A stretch of DNA of 64,000 bases from Bradyrhizobium stylosanthis (GTDB taxonomy: Bacteria; Pseudomonadota; Alphaproteobacteria; Rhizobiales; Xanthobacteraceae), in assembly GCF_001641335.1 (NCBI RefSeq), contig NZ_LVEM01000003.1, positions 713,190 to 777,189 on the forward strand, given 5' to 3'. The position numbers and the translations under genes are program-made. How positions within the stretch are numbered: the stretch's first letter is position 1; the number at the start of each line of letters is the position of its first letter. A model generated the notes under the pieces. That model searched no databases. It was given only the letters and a program-made list of their open reading frames with translations, and had not been told where the DNA came from. Shown here one piece after another: positions 50,215 through 59,944 of the stretch.

Positions 50215-52371
50215 TCACTCCCCGATCAGCTTCAGCCACTCGTCCTCGGTCAGCACCTTGACGCCGTGCTTGTTGGCATCCGCGAGCTTCGAGCCCGCGC
50301 CGGGGCCGGCCACCACCAGGTCGGTCTTCTTCGACACCGAGCCCGACACTTTCGCACCCAGCCGCTCCGCGGTCGCCTTCGCTTCATCGCGCGTCATCTT
50401 CTCCAGCGAGCCCGTGAACACCACGGTCTTGCCGGCGACCGGCGAGTTGCTCTTCGGCTTCTCCGCGTCGACGATCTCTTCGAGCTCATTCACGAGACGT
50501 TCGACGATGCCGCGGTTGTGGCTCTCGCCGAAATAGTCGGCGATGCTCTTGATCACGGTGTCGCCGATCTGATCGAGCGCGTCCATCTCCGCAATCGCCT
50601 CCTCGTCGCCCTTGGCAACCTTGAGGCAGGCATCGTGGAAGGCCTCCCAGGAGCCGTAGCCCCGCGCCAGCGCCAGCGCCGTGGTCTCGCCGACATGGCG
50701 CATGCCGAGCGCATAGACGAAACGCTCCAGCGCGATTTTCCGGCGGCTGTCGATGGCGCCGAACAGATTGCGCACCGAGGTCGCACCGTAGCCCTCGATC
50801 TCCTCGAGCTTGAGTTTTGAATTGCGCTTCTCGAGCGTGAAGATGTCGGCGGGCTCCTTGACCCAGCCTTCGTCGAAGAAATACTGGAGCTGCTTTTCGC
50901 CGAGACCGTCGATGTCGAAGGCGCGTCGCGACACGAACAGCTTGAGGTGCTCGATCTTCTGGTAGGGGCAGGCGAACTCGCCGCTGCAGCGGGCGCGGGA
51001 TTCTTCTTCGCCGGCCGCCGTCTCCCCGCGCACCACGTCGGTGTGCAGCGGGCACGGGCACTTCTTCGGGAAGGCATATTCCTTGGCACTCTTCGGCCGC
51101 TTGTCGAGGACAACGTCGACGATCTGCGGAATGACGTCGCCGGCGCGCTGGATCACGACGGTGTCGCCGATCCTGATATCGCGGCCCTCGCGAAGCACCT
51201 CGCCCTTGTTGCCGATGCCCTTGATGTAGTCCTCGTTGTGCAGCGTGACGTTCTGCACGATCACGCCGCCGACGCCGACCGGCTCGAGCTTGCCGACCGG
51301 GGTGAACGAGCCGGTGCGGCCGACCTGGATCTCGATGTCGCGCAGCACGGTCATGGCGCGCTCGGCCGGGAATTTGTGCGCGATGCCCCAGCGCGGCGTG
51401 CGCGAGACGAAACCGAGCCGCTCCTGCCAGTCGATGCGATCGACCTTGTAGACCACGCCGTCGATGTCGTAGTCGAGCTCGGCGCGCTCTTCCTCGATGC
51501 TCTGGTGGAACGCGACCAGCTCCTCGACCGAGTGGCACAGTTTTGTCAGCGGATTGGTCTTGAAGCCGCAGCGCTCGAACCAATGGATCATGCCGGTCTG
51601 CGTCGGCTCCGGCATCGCGCTCATCTCGCCCCAGGCATAGGCGAAGAAGCCGAGAGGCCGCGACGCCGTGATGGCCGGATCCTTCTGCCGGAGCGAACCC
51701 GCGGCCGAGTTGCGCGGATTGGCGAAGATGGTGTCGCCCGCCGCCTTCTGCCGTTCGTTGAGCGCGAGGAACGCCTTCTTGGTCATGTAGACCTCGCCGC
51801 GCACCTCGCAGACATCAGGGACGTTGCGGCCTTTCAGCTTCTGCGGCACGTCTTCGAGGGTGCGGATGTTGGCGGTGACGTCCTCGCCCTCCGCGCCGTC
51901 GCCGCGCGTCGCCGCGGTGACGAGCTCGCCGCCCTCATAGCGCAGCGACATCGACAGACCGTCGATCTTCGGCTCGGCGGAGAAATTGATCTTGTCGTCG
52001 TCGAGCTTCAGGAAACGCACGATGCGGCCGACGAAGTCGCGCACGTCCTCTTCCGCAAAGGCGTTGTCGAGCGACAGCATGGGCACGGAGTGGCGCACCT
52101 TCCTGAACCGCCCCGACGGTGCCGCGCCGACCTTCTGTGACGGCGACTCTGCGCTGACGAATTCAGGAAACCGCTTTTCGATCGCGTTGAGACGCTGGCG
52201 CAGGGCGTCGTACTCGGCGTCGGTGACGGTCGGCGCGTCATCCTGATAGTAGCGCTCGTTGTGCCCCTCGATCTCGAGCGACAGCCGCATGAGCTCGACC
52301 TTGGCCTGCGCCTTGGTGAGATCGGCGACATCGCGAAGCGGTTTTGCCTGGGATTTTGCTGCTCTTGCCAT
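50215..52371 (-). CDS. ligA: NAD-dependent DNA ligase
   Basis: A 718-residue LigA that seals nicks in DNA replication and repair. In order: the Ia domain (NERYYQDDAPTVTDAEYDAL), adenylation site with Lys in SAEPKIDGLSMSLRYE, RGEVYM, the OB fold (GRTGSFTPVGKLEPVGVGG), a four-Cys zinc finger (FPKKCPCPLH...RARCSGEFACPYQ), helix-hairpin-helix repeats, and a C-terminal BRCT domain from about 640 (SPVAGKTVVFTGSLEKMTRDEAK). ATG 52371 (MARAAKSQ) was chosen over the longer frame. It is the last gene of the minus-strand division/repair run. Confidence 0.97.
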   Translation of the reverse strand: MARAAKSQAKPLRDVADLTKAQAKVELMRLSLEIEGHNERYYQDDAPTVTDAEYDALRQRLNAIEKRFPEFVSAESPSQKVGAAPSGRFRKVRHSVPMLSLDNAFAEEDVRDFVGRIVRFLKLDDDKINFSAEPKIDGLSMSLRYEGGELVTAATRGDGAEGEDVTANIRTLEDVPQKLKGRNVPDVCEVRGEVYMTKKAFLALNERQKAAGDTIFANPRNSAAGSLRQKDPAITASRPLGFFAYAWGEMSAMPEPTQTGMIHWFERCGFKTNPLTKLCHSVEELVAFHQSIEEERAELDYDIDGVVYKVDRIDWQERLGFVSRTPRWGIAHKFPAERAMTVLRDIEIQVGRTGSFTPVGKLEPVGVGGVIVQNVTLHNEDYIKGIGNKGEVLREGRDIRIGDTVVIQRAGDVIPQIVDVVLDKRPKSAKEYAFPKKCPCPLHTDVVRGETAAGEEESRARCSGEFACPYQKIEHLKLFVSRRAFDIDGLGEKQLQYFFDEGWVKEPADIFTLEKRNSKLKLEEIEGYGATSVRNLFGAIDSRRKIALERFVYALGMRHVGETTALALARGYGSWEAFHDACLKVAKGDEEAIAEMDALDQIGDTVIKSIADYFGESHNRGIVERLVNELEEIVDAEKPKSNSPVAGKTVVFTGSLEKMTRDEAKATAERLGAKVSGSVSKKTDLVVAGPGAGSKLADANKHGVKVLTEDEWLKLIGE

Positions 52372-52420
52372 GGCGCTTGGATACGACGGAGCGGGTAGCA
52401 CGGTAAAGGCGGGAAAGGTC

Positions 52421-52545
52421 TCGTGCCCCGGACGCAGCGCAGCGCTTCTTCAGCGGTGCGCTGCAGAGCCGGGGCCCATGTGGCAGCGCTCTGGGTCCCG
52501 GCTCTGCGGAGCGGCACTGCGTGCCGCACCGCGTCCGGGACACGA
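52421..52545. repeat. Inverted repeat between recN and ligA
   Basis: TCGTGCCCCGGACGC at the left pairs with GCGTCCGGGACACGA at the right. Inner arms of the type CAGAGCCGGGGCCC / GGGTCCCGGCTCTG form a second stem. It lies after recN and before ligA on the minus strand. Confidence 0.8.
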
Positions 52546-52548
52546 GAA

Positions 52549-54222
52549 TTAAGCCGTCGCCGCCTTCAGCAGCCTCTCCGCAGCAGCCCGCGCCTCGGCC
52601 GTGATCTCCGCCCCCGCCAGCATACGGGCGATCTCTTCGCGGCGGTGGTCGGCGGCGAGCGCATTGACGCGGGTGGCGACGCGCTTGCCCTTGTCGAGGG
52701 CGTCCTTTGAGATGAGCAGGTGCTGGTCGGCGCGGGCGGCGACCTGCGGGGCGTGGGTCACGGCCATCACCTGCACCTTGCCGGCGAGCCGCGCCAGGCG
52801 CCCGCCGATGGCGTCGGCGACCGCGCCGCCGACACCGGTGTCGATTTCGTCGAAGACGAGGGTCGGCGCCGAGCCGCGGTCGGACAGCACCACCTTGAGC
52901 GCCAGCAGGAAGCGCGACAGCTCGCCGCCGGAGGCGACCTTCATCATCGGGCCCGGCTTGGTGCCCGGGTTGGTCTGCACCCAGAACTCGACGCGGTCGA
53001 AGCCTTGCGAGCCCGGCGCGGCCTCGTCGGTCGCGACCTGGGTCATGAACTTGGCGCGCTCGAGCTTGAGCGGGGCGAGCTCGGCGTTGACGGCCTTGTT
53101 GAGCTTCTCCGCCGATTTCTGACGGGCCAGTGACAGCTTCTTGGCGGAAGCCGCATAGCGCCCATCGGCCTCGATCGCGGCCTGCTCCAGCTTCTTCAGC
53201 TGCGAGGCGCCGGCGTCGATCAGCACGACGTCCGCCGCGTATTGGGCGGCGAGCGCCGCGAGCAGGTCCACCGGGGTCGAATATTTGCGAGACGCTGCAC
53301 GCAAGGCAAAGAGCCGCTCCTCGATGCGCTCGAGCTCGGCCGGGTCGAAATCGGTCGCGGCCAGCGCGGCCAGGAGATGCTGGTCGGCTTCTTCAAGCGC
53401 GTTGATCGCGGTGTCGATCGCCTTCACGGCAGGCTCGACCAGCGCCGGCGAATTGACGCCGCGGCGCTCCAGCCGGCGCACCGCCGCCGACAGCGCCGCG
53501 ACCGGCGAATGATGGCCACCGACGGCTTCCTGCGCCTCGCGCAGATCGGAGGCGATCTTTTCGCCCTGCATCATCGTGGTGCGGCGATGGGCGAGCGAAG
53601 TCTCCTCGCCCTCCTTCGGCGCGAGCTGCTTCAGCTCGCTGGAGGCATGGCGCAGATAGTCGGCCTCGCGCGCGGCGCGCTCCATGCCGGCGCGATGTTC
53701 CTCCAGCGCGGTATTGGCGGTGCGACGCGCGTCCCAGAGCGATTCGACGACCGCGACGTCCTTCTCCAGGCCCGCGAAGGCATCGAGCAGGCGGCGATGG
53801 GTGGCGGCATCGACCAGCGCGCGCTCGTCATGCTGGCCGTGGATCTCGACCAGGGCGGCGCCGACCGCCTTCAGCGTCTGCACGCTGATCGCCTGGTCGT
53901 TGATGAAGGCGCGGGTGCGGCCGTCCGCGAGCTGGACCCTTCGCAGGATCATCTCGCCGGTATCGTCCAGCCCGTTCTCGGCCAGGATCTTGGTCGCGGG
54001 GTGATTCTTCGGGATATCGAAGACGGCGGTGACCTGCCCCTGCTCCGCGCCATGGCGCACGAGGCCGGCGTCGCCGCGGCCGCCGAGCGCCAGTGCAAAG
54101 GCATCGAGCAGAATGGATTTGCCCGCACCGGTCTCGCCAGTCAGAACCGCAAGGCCGGTGGCGAATTCGATATCGAGCCGTTCGATCAGGACGATGTCAC
54201 GGATCGACAGACGCGCCAGCAT
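52549..54222 (-). CDS. recN: DNA repair protein RecN
   Basis: A 557-residue SMC-like protein that works in double-strand break repair. Walker A GETGAGKSILLDA at about 31-43, a central coiled-coil region (about 150-350), the signature VASGGELSRFLLALK and the Walker B VFDEIDTGVGG, then VTHAPQVAARAD. It begins 13 bases after the bamD stop, so it is probably cotranscribed with bamD. Confidence 0.96.
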   Translation of the reverse strand: MLARLSIRDIVLIERLDIEFATGLAVLTGETGAGKSILLDAFALALGGRGDAGLVRHGAEQGQVTAVFDIPKNHPATKILAENGLDDTGEMILRRVQLADGRTRAFINDQAISVQTLKAVGAALVEIHGQHDERALVDAATHRRLLDAFAGLEKDVAVVESLWDARRTANTALEEHRAGMERAAREADYLRHASSELKQLAPKEGEETSLAHRRTTMMQGEKIASDLREAQEAVGGHHSPVAALSAAVRRLERRGVNSPALVEPAVKAIDTAINALEEADQHLLAALAATDFDPAELERIEERLFALRAASRKYSTPVDLLAALAAQYAADVVLIDAGASQLKKLEQAAIEADGRYAASAKKLSLARQKSAEKLNKAVNAELAPLKLERAKFMTQVATDEAAPGSQGFDRVEFWVQTNPGTKPGPMMKVASGGELSRFLLALKVVLSDRGSAPTLVFDEIDTGVGGAVADAIGGRLARLAGKVQVMAVTHAPQVAARADQHLLISKDALDKGKRVATRVNALAADHRREEIARMLAGAEITAEARAAAERLLKAATA

Positions 54223-54235
54223 GGAACCAAATTTC

Positions 54236-55132
54236 CTAGCCGAGGCCCATCTTCTTGAAGGTCTTGCTGATCCAGGACCCCTGATTCTCGCTCGGCTCGA
54301 GACCGCCGGATTTTACAAGATTATAGGCGTCCTTGTACCAGCGGCTGTCAGGAAAATTGTGGCCAAGCACGGCGGCGGCGGTCTGCGCCTCGCCGACGAT
54401 GCCGATCGCCATATAGGCCTCGGTCAGACGGTAGAGCGCCTCCTCGACGTGGCGCGTGGTCTGGTACTGGGTAACGACGGCCTTGTAGCGGTTGATGGCG
54501 GCGGTGTAGTCGCGCTTCTGCATGTAGTAGCGGCCGACATTCATCTCCTTGCCGGCGAGCTGGTCGCGGGCACCCTCGATCTTGGCCTTGGCCGAGGTCG
54601 CATATTCGGAGGTCGGATATTTGCGCACCACCTCTTCCAGCGAGGCGATCGCCTTCTCGGTGCGGGTCTGGTCGCGGCTGATGTCCGGGATCTGGTCGTA
54701 ATGCGAAGCGGCGATCAGGTACTGCGCATAGGCCGCGTCCGGACTGCCGGGGTGCAGCGTGACGTAGCGGGTCGCGGCGCCGATGCAGCCGTCATAGTCA
54801 CCGCCCTGGTAGGACGCGTAGGCGGACATCAGCAGCGATTTGCGGGCCCAGTCGGAATAAGGATGCTGGCGGTCGACTTCCTCGAACTTCTTGTTCGCCG
54901 CCTTCATGTCCTTCTTCTCGTTCATGAGGTACAGGCCCTCATTGTAGATCTTGTCGGCGGGCTCCTCGACGAAGGTGTCGTCCTTGGCGGTGAACTTGTC
55001 CCAGAGATCGCCGGTGCCGCAGCCGGCCAGCGGCAGCGCGAGCAGGACGAAGGTGGCGGCCTGGAGCAGCCCGCGGGCCGCGGGCCCTGGCGACATCGAA
55101 AGAGATCCGCGCGTCGTACGCTGTGCCGACAT
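54236..55132 (-). CDS. bamD: Outer-membrane assembly lipoprotein BamD
   Basis: A 298-residue lipoprotein of the BAM complex, which folds beta-barrels into the outer membrane. The lipobox is in VLLALPLAGCGTGD (Cys about 38). TPR repeats follow: DTFVEEPADKIYNEGLYLM, YSDWARKSLLMSAYASYQGGDYDG, KYPTSEYATSAKAKIEGARDQLAGKEMNVGRYYMQ. ATG 55132 (MSAQRTTRG) gives a normal leader. The family name in older literature is ComL/YfiO. It is placed between lpxC and recN, as usual in this group. Confidence 0.93.
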   Translation of the reverse strand: MSAQRTTRGSLSMSPGPAARGLLQAATFVLLALPLAGCGTGDLWDKFTAKDDTFVEEPADKIYNEGLYLMNEKKDMKAANKKFEEVDRQHPYSDWARKSLLMSAYASYQGGDYDGCIGAATRYVTLHPGSPDAAYAQYLIAASHYDQIPDISRDQTRTEKAIASLEEVVRKYPTSEYATSAKAKIEGARDQLAGKEMNVGRYYMQKRDYTAAINRYKAVVTQYQTTRHVEEALYRLTEAYMAIGIVGEAQTAAAVLGHNFPDSRWYKDAYNLVKSGGLEPSENQGSWISKTFKKMGLG

Positions 55133-55393
55133 GAGTTTAAGCCCTGACGCCCTGTGATGCGGTGCCCGCCAGCCCATGAACTCCGTCATGGGCGCGAAAT
55201 GGTGCCGTGGTGCCTGCCCTACGCCCACGCCGATGTATCCGAAAAACGATCGTTAAACCGGATAGGCAGGCATTTCGCCCGGATTAAGGCGAACGTGCCG
55301 CAATGCTAGCCGATCATGGTTACCAGGAGTTTCCCGGGGAAAAGTCGTCGCCAAGCGTCAGCGGCGGCAGGTCCCTTCAGGAGACGTCTCTCT

Positions 55394-56356
55394 TCAGGAA
55401 ACGTCCGGCCCGTAGGCCGCCGCGATCCGGCCGCCGACGATGCTACCGCCAACCTCGGCCACGGGACGCGTGGTGCGACGCACCGCCTCACCCTCGACCA
55501 CCCGCCAGGCGGTACGGTCGGCAAGCAGCGCCGTCAGGACGGCGTGGTTGAGCTTGTGGCCGCCGCGGACCGAACGGTAGGCACCGAGCAGCGGCAGGCC
55601 GGCCAGCGCGAGGTCGCCGATCACGTCCAGCACCTTGTGGCGGGCACATTCGTCGGCGTAGCGCAGGCCCTCGGTGTTGAGCAGCCGCTCCTCGTCGAAC
55701 ACGACGGTGTTGTCGAAGGACGCGCCGAGCGCATAGCCGGCGCTCCAGAGCCGGGCGACGTCGCACATCAGGCCGAAGGTGCGGGCGCGGCCGACTTCGC
55801 GGCGGAAGCGCTCCGGGCTGAGCTCGAAGGTGTAGCTCTGCTGGCCGATGACGGGATTGGTGAAGTCGATCTCGACCTCGGCGCGGAACCCGTTGGCATA
55901 GGGCCGCATCTCGCCGAAGGAGTCGCCGATCTTGACCGAGATCGGCTTCAAAACCTGGATGAAGCGGCGTTGCGCCGACTGGGTGACGATGCCGGCCTGG
56001 TCGATGGCGGCAATGAACGCCGCGGCGCTGCCGTCCATGATCGGTACTTCCGGACCGTCGAGCTCGATGGTGGCGTTGTCTACGCCCATGCCCCGCAGTG
56101 CAGCAAGCACATGCTCGGCAGTGGAGACCAGCGGGCCGTTACGATCGCCGAGGACGGTGGCGAGATCGGTCGCGATCACCTGCTCGGCGGTCGCCTGAAC
56201 TTCGCGATCACTTCCCTCGAGGCCGGTGCGGACAAAAATAAAACCTGCGTCGATAGGCGCAGGCCCCAGCGTGAGAGTGACGGGAAGACCGGAATGAACG
56301 CCTACGCCTGCCACGGTGGCTTGCGCGCGAAGCGTTGTTTGCCGGCTAAATTTCAT
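55394..56356 (-). CDS. lpxC: UDP-3-O-acyl-N-acetylglucosamine deacetylase
   Basis: A 320-residue zinc deacetylase, the committed step of lipid A synthesis in the cytoplasm. Visible: QTTLRAQATVAGVGVHSGLPV, zinc His in STAEHVLAALRGMG, EVPIMDGSAAAFI, FDNTVVFDEERLLN and the HKVLDVIGDLALAG block with the second zinc His and the Asp. About 363 bases separate it from ftsZ. Confidence 0.97.
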   Translation of the reverse strand: MKFSRQTTLRAQATVAGVGVHSGLPVTLTLGPAPIDAGFIFVRTGLEGSDREVQATAEQVIATDLATVLGDRNGPLVSTAEHVLAALRGMGVDNATIELDGPEVPIMDGSAAAFIAAIDQAGIVTQSAQRRFIQVLKPISVKIGDSFGEMRPYANGFRAEVEIDFTNPVIGQQSYTFELSPERFRREVGRARTFGLMCDVARLWSAGYALGASFDNTVVFDEERLLNTEGLRYADECARHKVLDVIGDLALAGLPLLGAYRSVRGGHKLNHAVLTALLADRTAWRVVEGEAVRRTTRPVAEVGGSIVGGRIAAAYGPDVS

Positions 56357-56719
56357 CAGGAACCCGCCCCACTACGACCACTGCGACTTATACTAGACCC
56401 ACTTGGCCGGCCAGTGCCGACGGTTGCGAATCTCCGTATCCCCAAGTCACGGCAAACCATAGTCACTGCCCCAAACAGCGCCAACTCACGCTTTTTTACC
56501 GATTGTTACCCCAAACCTGCCGTATTCGCGCCAAGGCTTAACCAAATTGCGCCGAGATTTTGGGCCGCTGCCGGCGGTTTTACTGAACCACCGAATGCAT
56601 AATTAATGATTTAAAATCAGTTGCTTGGCTCTGCAATCCGGACCATCCCGGACAAAAAGGAAAGGCCCCGGCAAGCTTCCCGCCGGGGCCCTTTTGGGTC
56701 TGCCTTATTGTAACAATCC
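56357..56719. other. Intergenic region between ftsZ and lpxC
   Basis: 363 bases on the minus-strand path from ftsZ to lpxC. It holds the ftsZ terminator (56650-56690), an AT-rich patch (AATTAATGATTTAAAATCA, 56601-56619) that may carry the lpxC promoter, and a possible CtrA-like site (TTTACCGATTGTTACC, 56496-56511). No gene is seen. Confidence 0.5.
56650..56690 (-). terminator. Rho-independent terminator after ftsZ
   Basis: A 9-base perfect stem GGCCCCGGC / GCCGGGGCC (56664-56672 and 56682-56690) with a 9-base loop. On the minus strand it is followed by a T-rich run (TTTCCTTTTTG). It starts 30 bases after the ftsZ stop. Confidence 0.85.
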
Positions 56720-58534
56720 TCAGGTCGCCTGCCGCCGCAGGAAGGCCGGGATATCAAGATGGTCGTCGCCCTGTGGCGCCGGCGCAACAGGCGCCGGGCG
56801 GCCATGCATGTCGAGGCCCTGCGGCGCGGGACGACGGGCGTACTCTGATACCGGCTCACTAGCCGCGATCTGCTGCGCCACGGTCTTCTGCGGACGGCGG
56901 TCGGGCAGCGGCGGCATGGCGGGACCGGCGGTGCGGGCGGCGACCGGCGGCTCGCTCTCCTCGTCGCGGCGGCCGAGGCCGACATTGGCGAGGCGCTGCA
57001 GCAGCGACAGGCGGGTCTTCTGCGGGGTCTCTTCTTCCACCTCACCGCGGGCCTGGCGAAGCTCGGCCTGGGCCGGCATCGGCAGTTCCTCGATGCGCGG
57101 CATGCGCGGAGCGCGGACCGGCGGACGCTCGGCCTGCGGCGGGATGAAGTTTTCCGGCGTCATCGGCTCCTGCATTGCTACCGGGGCCATTTCGGGCTCC
57201 GGGAACAGGGTCGGCTTCTGCGCGATCGGGCGCACGGTCACGTCGCCATAGGTCTGCGGCGCGGGCGCCTGAGGGACCTCGGCGACGGCAGCCGCGATGG
57301 CGGCGAGCGCGGCACGCTCGACGTTCGGGCGCGGCGCGAGCGGGGCGGACGCAACCGGAGCCGGCGCGGCAGCCGGGATCTGCGATTCCAGCTTCTGGGC
57401 GCGTTCGGCCAGGCGCTGATTGTCGGCGCGCAGGCGGGCGGTGAGGTCGGCGAGACGGCTCTCGGCAGCGGCGGCCGGAGCAGCGGGAGCCTGCTGCACG
57501 TGCTGGATCTGCTGCGGCGCGGCGTTCGCCACGGGAGCGGAGGTCGCCTGGCTGTTGCGGGCGATCGCAGCCTGCTCGATGCCGGTGGCGACGACCGAGA
57601 CGCGGATCAGGCCGTCGAGCGCTTCGTCGAAGGTGGCGCCGACGATGATGTTGGCGTCCTGATCGACTTCCTCGCGGATGCGGGTCGCGGCTTCGTCGAC
57701 CTCGAACAGGGTGAGGTCCTTGCCGCCGGTGATGGAGATGAGGAGGCCCTTGGCGCCCTTCATCGAGCTATCGTCGATCAGCGGGTTGGCGATCGCGGCT
57801 TCCGCGGCGGTCAGCGCGCGCTTGTCGCCGGAGGCTTCGCCGGTGCCCATCATCGCCTTGCCCATCTCACGCATCACGGCGCGGACGTCGGCGAAGTCGA
57901 GGTTGATCAGGCCTTCCTTGACCATCAGGTCGGTGATGCAGGCGACGCCCGAGTAGAGCACCTGGTCAGCCATCGCGAAGGCGTCGGCGAAGGTGGTCTT
58001 CTCGTTGGCGACCCGGAACAGGTTCTGGTTCGGGATGATCAGCAGCGTGTCGACGACCTTGTGAAGCTCGTTGATGCCGGCTTCAGCGGTGCGCATGCGG
58101 CGGCCGCCTTCGAAGTGGAAGGGCTTGGTCACGACGCCGACGGTGAGGATGCCCATGTCGCGCGCGGTCTTGGCGATGACGGGAGCAGCACCGGTGCCGG
58201 TGCCGCCGCCCATGCCGGCGGTGACGAACACCATGTTGGCGCCCGAGAGATGGTCGCGCAGCTCGTCGATCACCTCTTCCGCCGCTGCCGCGCCGACGTT
58301 CGGCTGCGAACCCGCGCCGAGGCCCTGCGTGACTGCCGTGCCCATCTGCACGATACGCTGCGCCTTCGACATCGTCAGCGCCTGCGCGTCGGTGTTGGCG
58401 ACCACGAAGTCGACGCCCTGCAGGCCCGCCGTGATCATGTTGTTGACGGCGTTGCCGCCGGCGCCGCCGACGCCGAACACGGTGATCCGGGGCTTCAGTT
58501 CGTGAATATCAGGAACATTGATGCTGATGGTCAT
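56720..58534 (-). CDS. ftsZ: Cell division protein FtsZ
   Basis: A 604-residue tubulin homologue that forms the division ring. The GTPase part (about 1-320) has VFGVGGAGGNAVNNMI and the tubulin signature GGGTGTGAAPVIA, with T7 in NLDFADVRAVM. A linker of about 260 residues rich in Ala and Pro follows, typical of alphaproteobacteria. The C-terminal peptide DDHLDIPAFLRRQAT, which binds FtsA and other partners, is intact. It follows ftsA on the minus strand with 87 bases between, and a strong terminator follows it. Confidence 0.98.
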   Translation of the reverse strand: MTISINVPDIHELKPRITVFGVGGAGGNAVNNMITAGLQGVDFVVANTDAQALTMSKAQRIVQMGTAVTQGLGAGSQPNVGAAAAEEVIDELRDHLSGANMVFVTAGMGGGTGTGAAPVIAKTARDMGILTVGVVTKPFHFEGGRRMRTAEAGINELHKVVDTLLIIPNQNLFRVANEKTTFADAFAMADQVLYSGVACITDLMVKEGLINLDFADVRAVMREMGKAMMGTGEASGDKRALTAAEAAIANPLIDDSSMKGAKGLLISITGGKDLTLFEVDEAATRIREEVDQDANIIVGATFDEALDGLIRVSVVATGIEQAAIARNSQATSAPVANAAPQQIQHVQQAPAAPAAAAESRLADLTARLRADNQRLAERAQKLESQIPAAAPAPVASAPLAPRPNVERAALAAIAAAVAEVPQAPAPQTYGDVTVRPIAQKPTLFPEPEMAPVAMQEPMTPENFIPPQAERPPVRAPRMPRIEELPMPAQAELRQARGEVEEETPQKTRLSLLQRLANVGLGRRDEESEPPVAARTAGPAMPPLPDRRPQKTVAQQIAASEPVSEYARRPAPQGLDMHGRPAPVAPAPQGDDHLDIPAFLRRQAT

Positions 58535-58621
58535 GGTTGCCTCTCGATCACGCGCGTGTGGGTTCGCCCCGGCCGGCGGCCGCGGGAGTTGGTGAAAATG
58601 GGAGATTGCGGAAAGGAGTCA

Positions 58622-59944
58622 TCAAAAGCCCTCGCGTAGCCATCGTCCAACCTTTCCGAAATAACCGCCGGTCCCTGTCCTCACCTGCTGCCGCGTATGC
58701 CGCGGTTCGACATGTTCCTGGTGAACATATTGCGGGTAGACGAGGAGTCCGGACGGCACCGCGAACGCGGCGTTCTTCGCCTCGTTGGGCAGCCGGCCGA
58801 AGCCGAGGGGACGTCCGACCCGCACGGGCCGGCCGAGAATCTGGGTGCCGAGCTCGACGAGACCGGTCAGTTGCGAGGCGCCGCCCGAGAGAACGACGCG
58901 GCCGTTGGGCTCTGACGCGAAGGGCGAATCCTTCAGCCGGTCCCGGACCATTTCGAAGATTTCCTCGGCACGGTGCTTGACGATGTTGGCGATGGTAGCG
59001 CGGGAGACGATCTGCGGCAGATCCTGCTCGTCACCGGCTGTCGGCACAGACATCAGCTCGCGCGAGTCCGATCCGCCGGTGATGACGGTGCCGTATAACG
59101 TCTTGATTCGCTCGGCATCGGCAATGGTCGCGGAGAGTCCGCGCGCAAGATCCATCGTGATGTGTTGCCCGCCGACCGCAAAACCCGCCGCGTGCACGAA
59201 GCGGCCGCCGGAATAGACCGCGATCGTCGTGGTGCCGGCGCCCATCTCGACGACGGCGGCACCGAGATCGGCCTCGTCGTCGGTCAGCACCGACAGGCCG
59301 GCGACATAAGGGCTCGCCGCCATGGCTTCGACATTGATATGGCAGCGCTCGACCGCCAGCATCAGGTTCCGCGCCACCGTGGCGTCGCAGGTGACGACGT
59401 TCATGTCGACGCCGAACTGGTGCGCGACCATGCCGCGGGGATCGCGGATGCCCTTGACGCCGTCGAGCGTGTAGCCGACCGGCAGAGCGTGCAGCACGGT
59501 GCGGCCCTCGCCGGTGGCGTGGCGCATGCCGGTGGAGGTGACGCGGCTGACATCGGCCGGCGTCACGGCGCCACCGCGGATGTCGGCGGCGGCTTCGACC
59601 AGCGCGCCGGAGAGCCGGCCGCCGGAGACGGACAACAACACGGACTCGACCCGCACCTTGGCCATCTTCTCCGCAAGCCCGACGGCCTGGCGGACCGCCT
59701 GCTCGCATTCGCCGAGATCGACCACCGCGCCGGCCTTCATGCCGCGCGACTGGATCTGGCTGTAGCCGATCAGCTCCACAGCATGGGTGCGGCCGCGCAA
59801 GGCTTCGCTCGGCGCCGACGGCTTCAGCCGCGCGATCATGCAGGCGATCTTGCTGGTGCCGATATCGAGGCAGGCGACCAGGCCGCCGCGCTTGTGCGGC
59901 ATCTGGCGCGTCTTCGGGGTCTGGGTGCGATCAAGACCGGTCAT
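58622..59944 (-). CDS. ftsA: Cell division protein FtsA
   Basis: A 440-residue actin-like ATPase that ties FtsZ to the membrane. ATP sites: LVACLDIGTSKIACMIARL near residue 25, VEMGAGTTTIAVYSGGRF near 225 and VVLSGGASQLTGLVE near 365. The C-terminal amphipathic membrane helix (YFGKVGRWLREGF) is present. Its start overlaps the ftsQ stop (ATGA), so the two are translationally coupled. Confidence 0.97.
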   Translation of the reverse strand: MTGLDRTQTPKTRQMPHKRGGLVACLDIGTSKIACMIARLKPSAPSEALRGRTHAVELIGYSQIQSRGMKAGAVVDLGECEQAVRQAVGLAEKMAKVRVESVLLSVSGGRLSGALVEAAADIRGGAVTPADVSRVTSTGMRHATGEGRTVLHALPVGYTLDGVKGIRDPRGMVAHQFGVDMNVVTCDATVARNLMLAVERCHINVEAMAASPYVAGLSVLTDDEADLGAAVVEMGAGTTTIAVYSGGRFVHAAGFAVGGQHITMDLARGLSATIADAERIKTLYGTVITGGSDSRELMSVPTAGDEQDLPQIVSRATIANIVKHRAEEIFEMVRDRLKDSPFASEPNGRVVLSGGASQLTGLVELGTQILGRPVRVGRPLGFGRLPNEAKNAAFAVPSGLLVYPQYVHQEHVEPRHTRQQVRTGTGGYFGKVGRWLREGF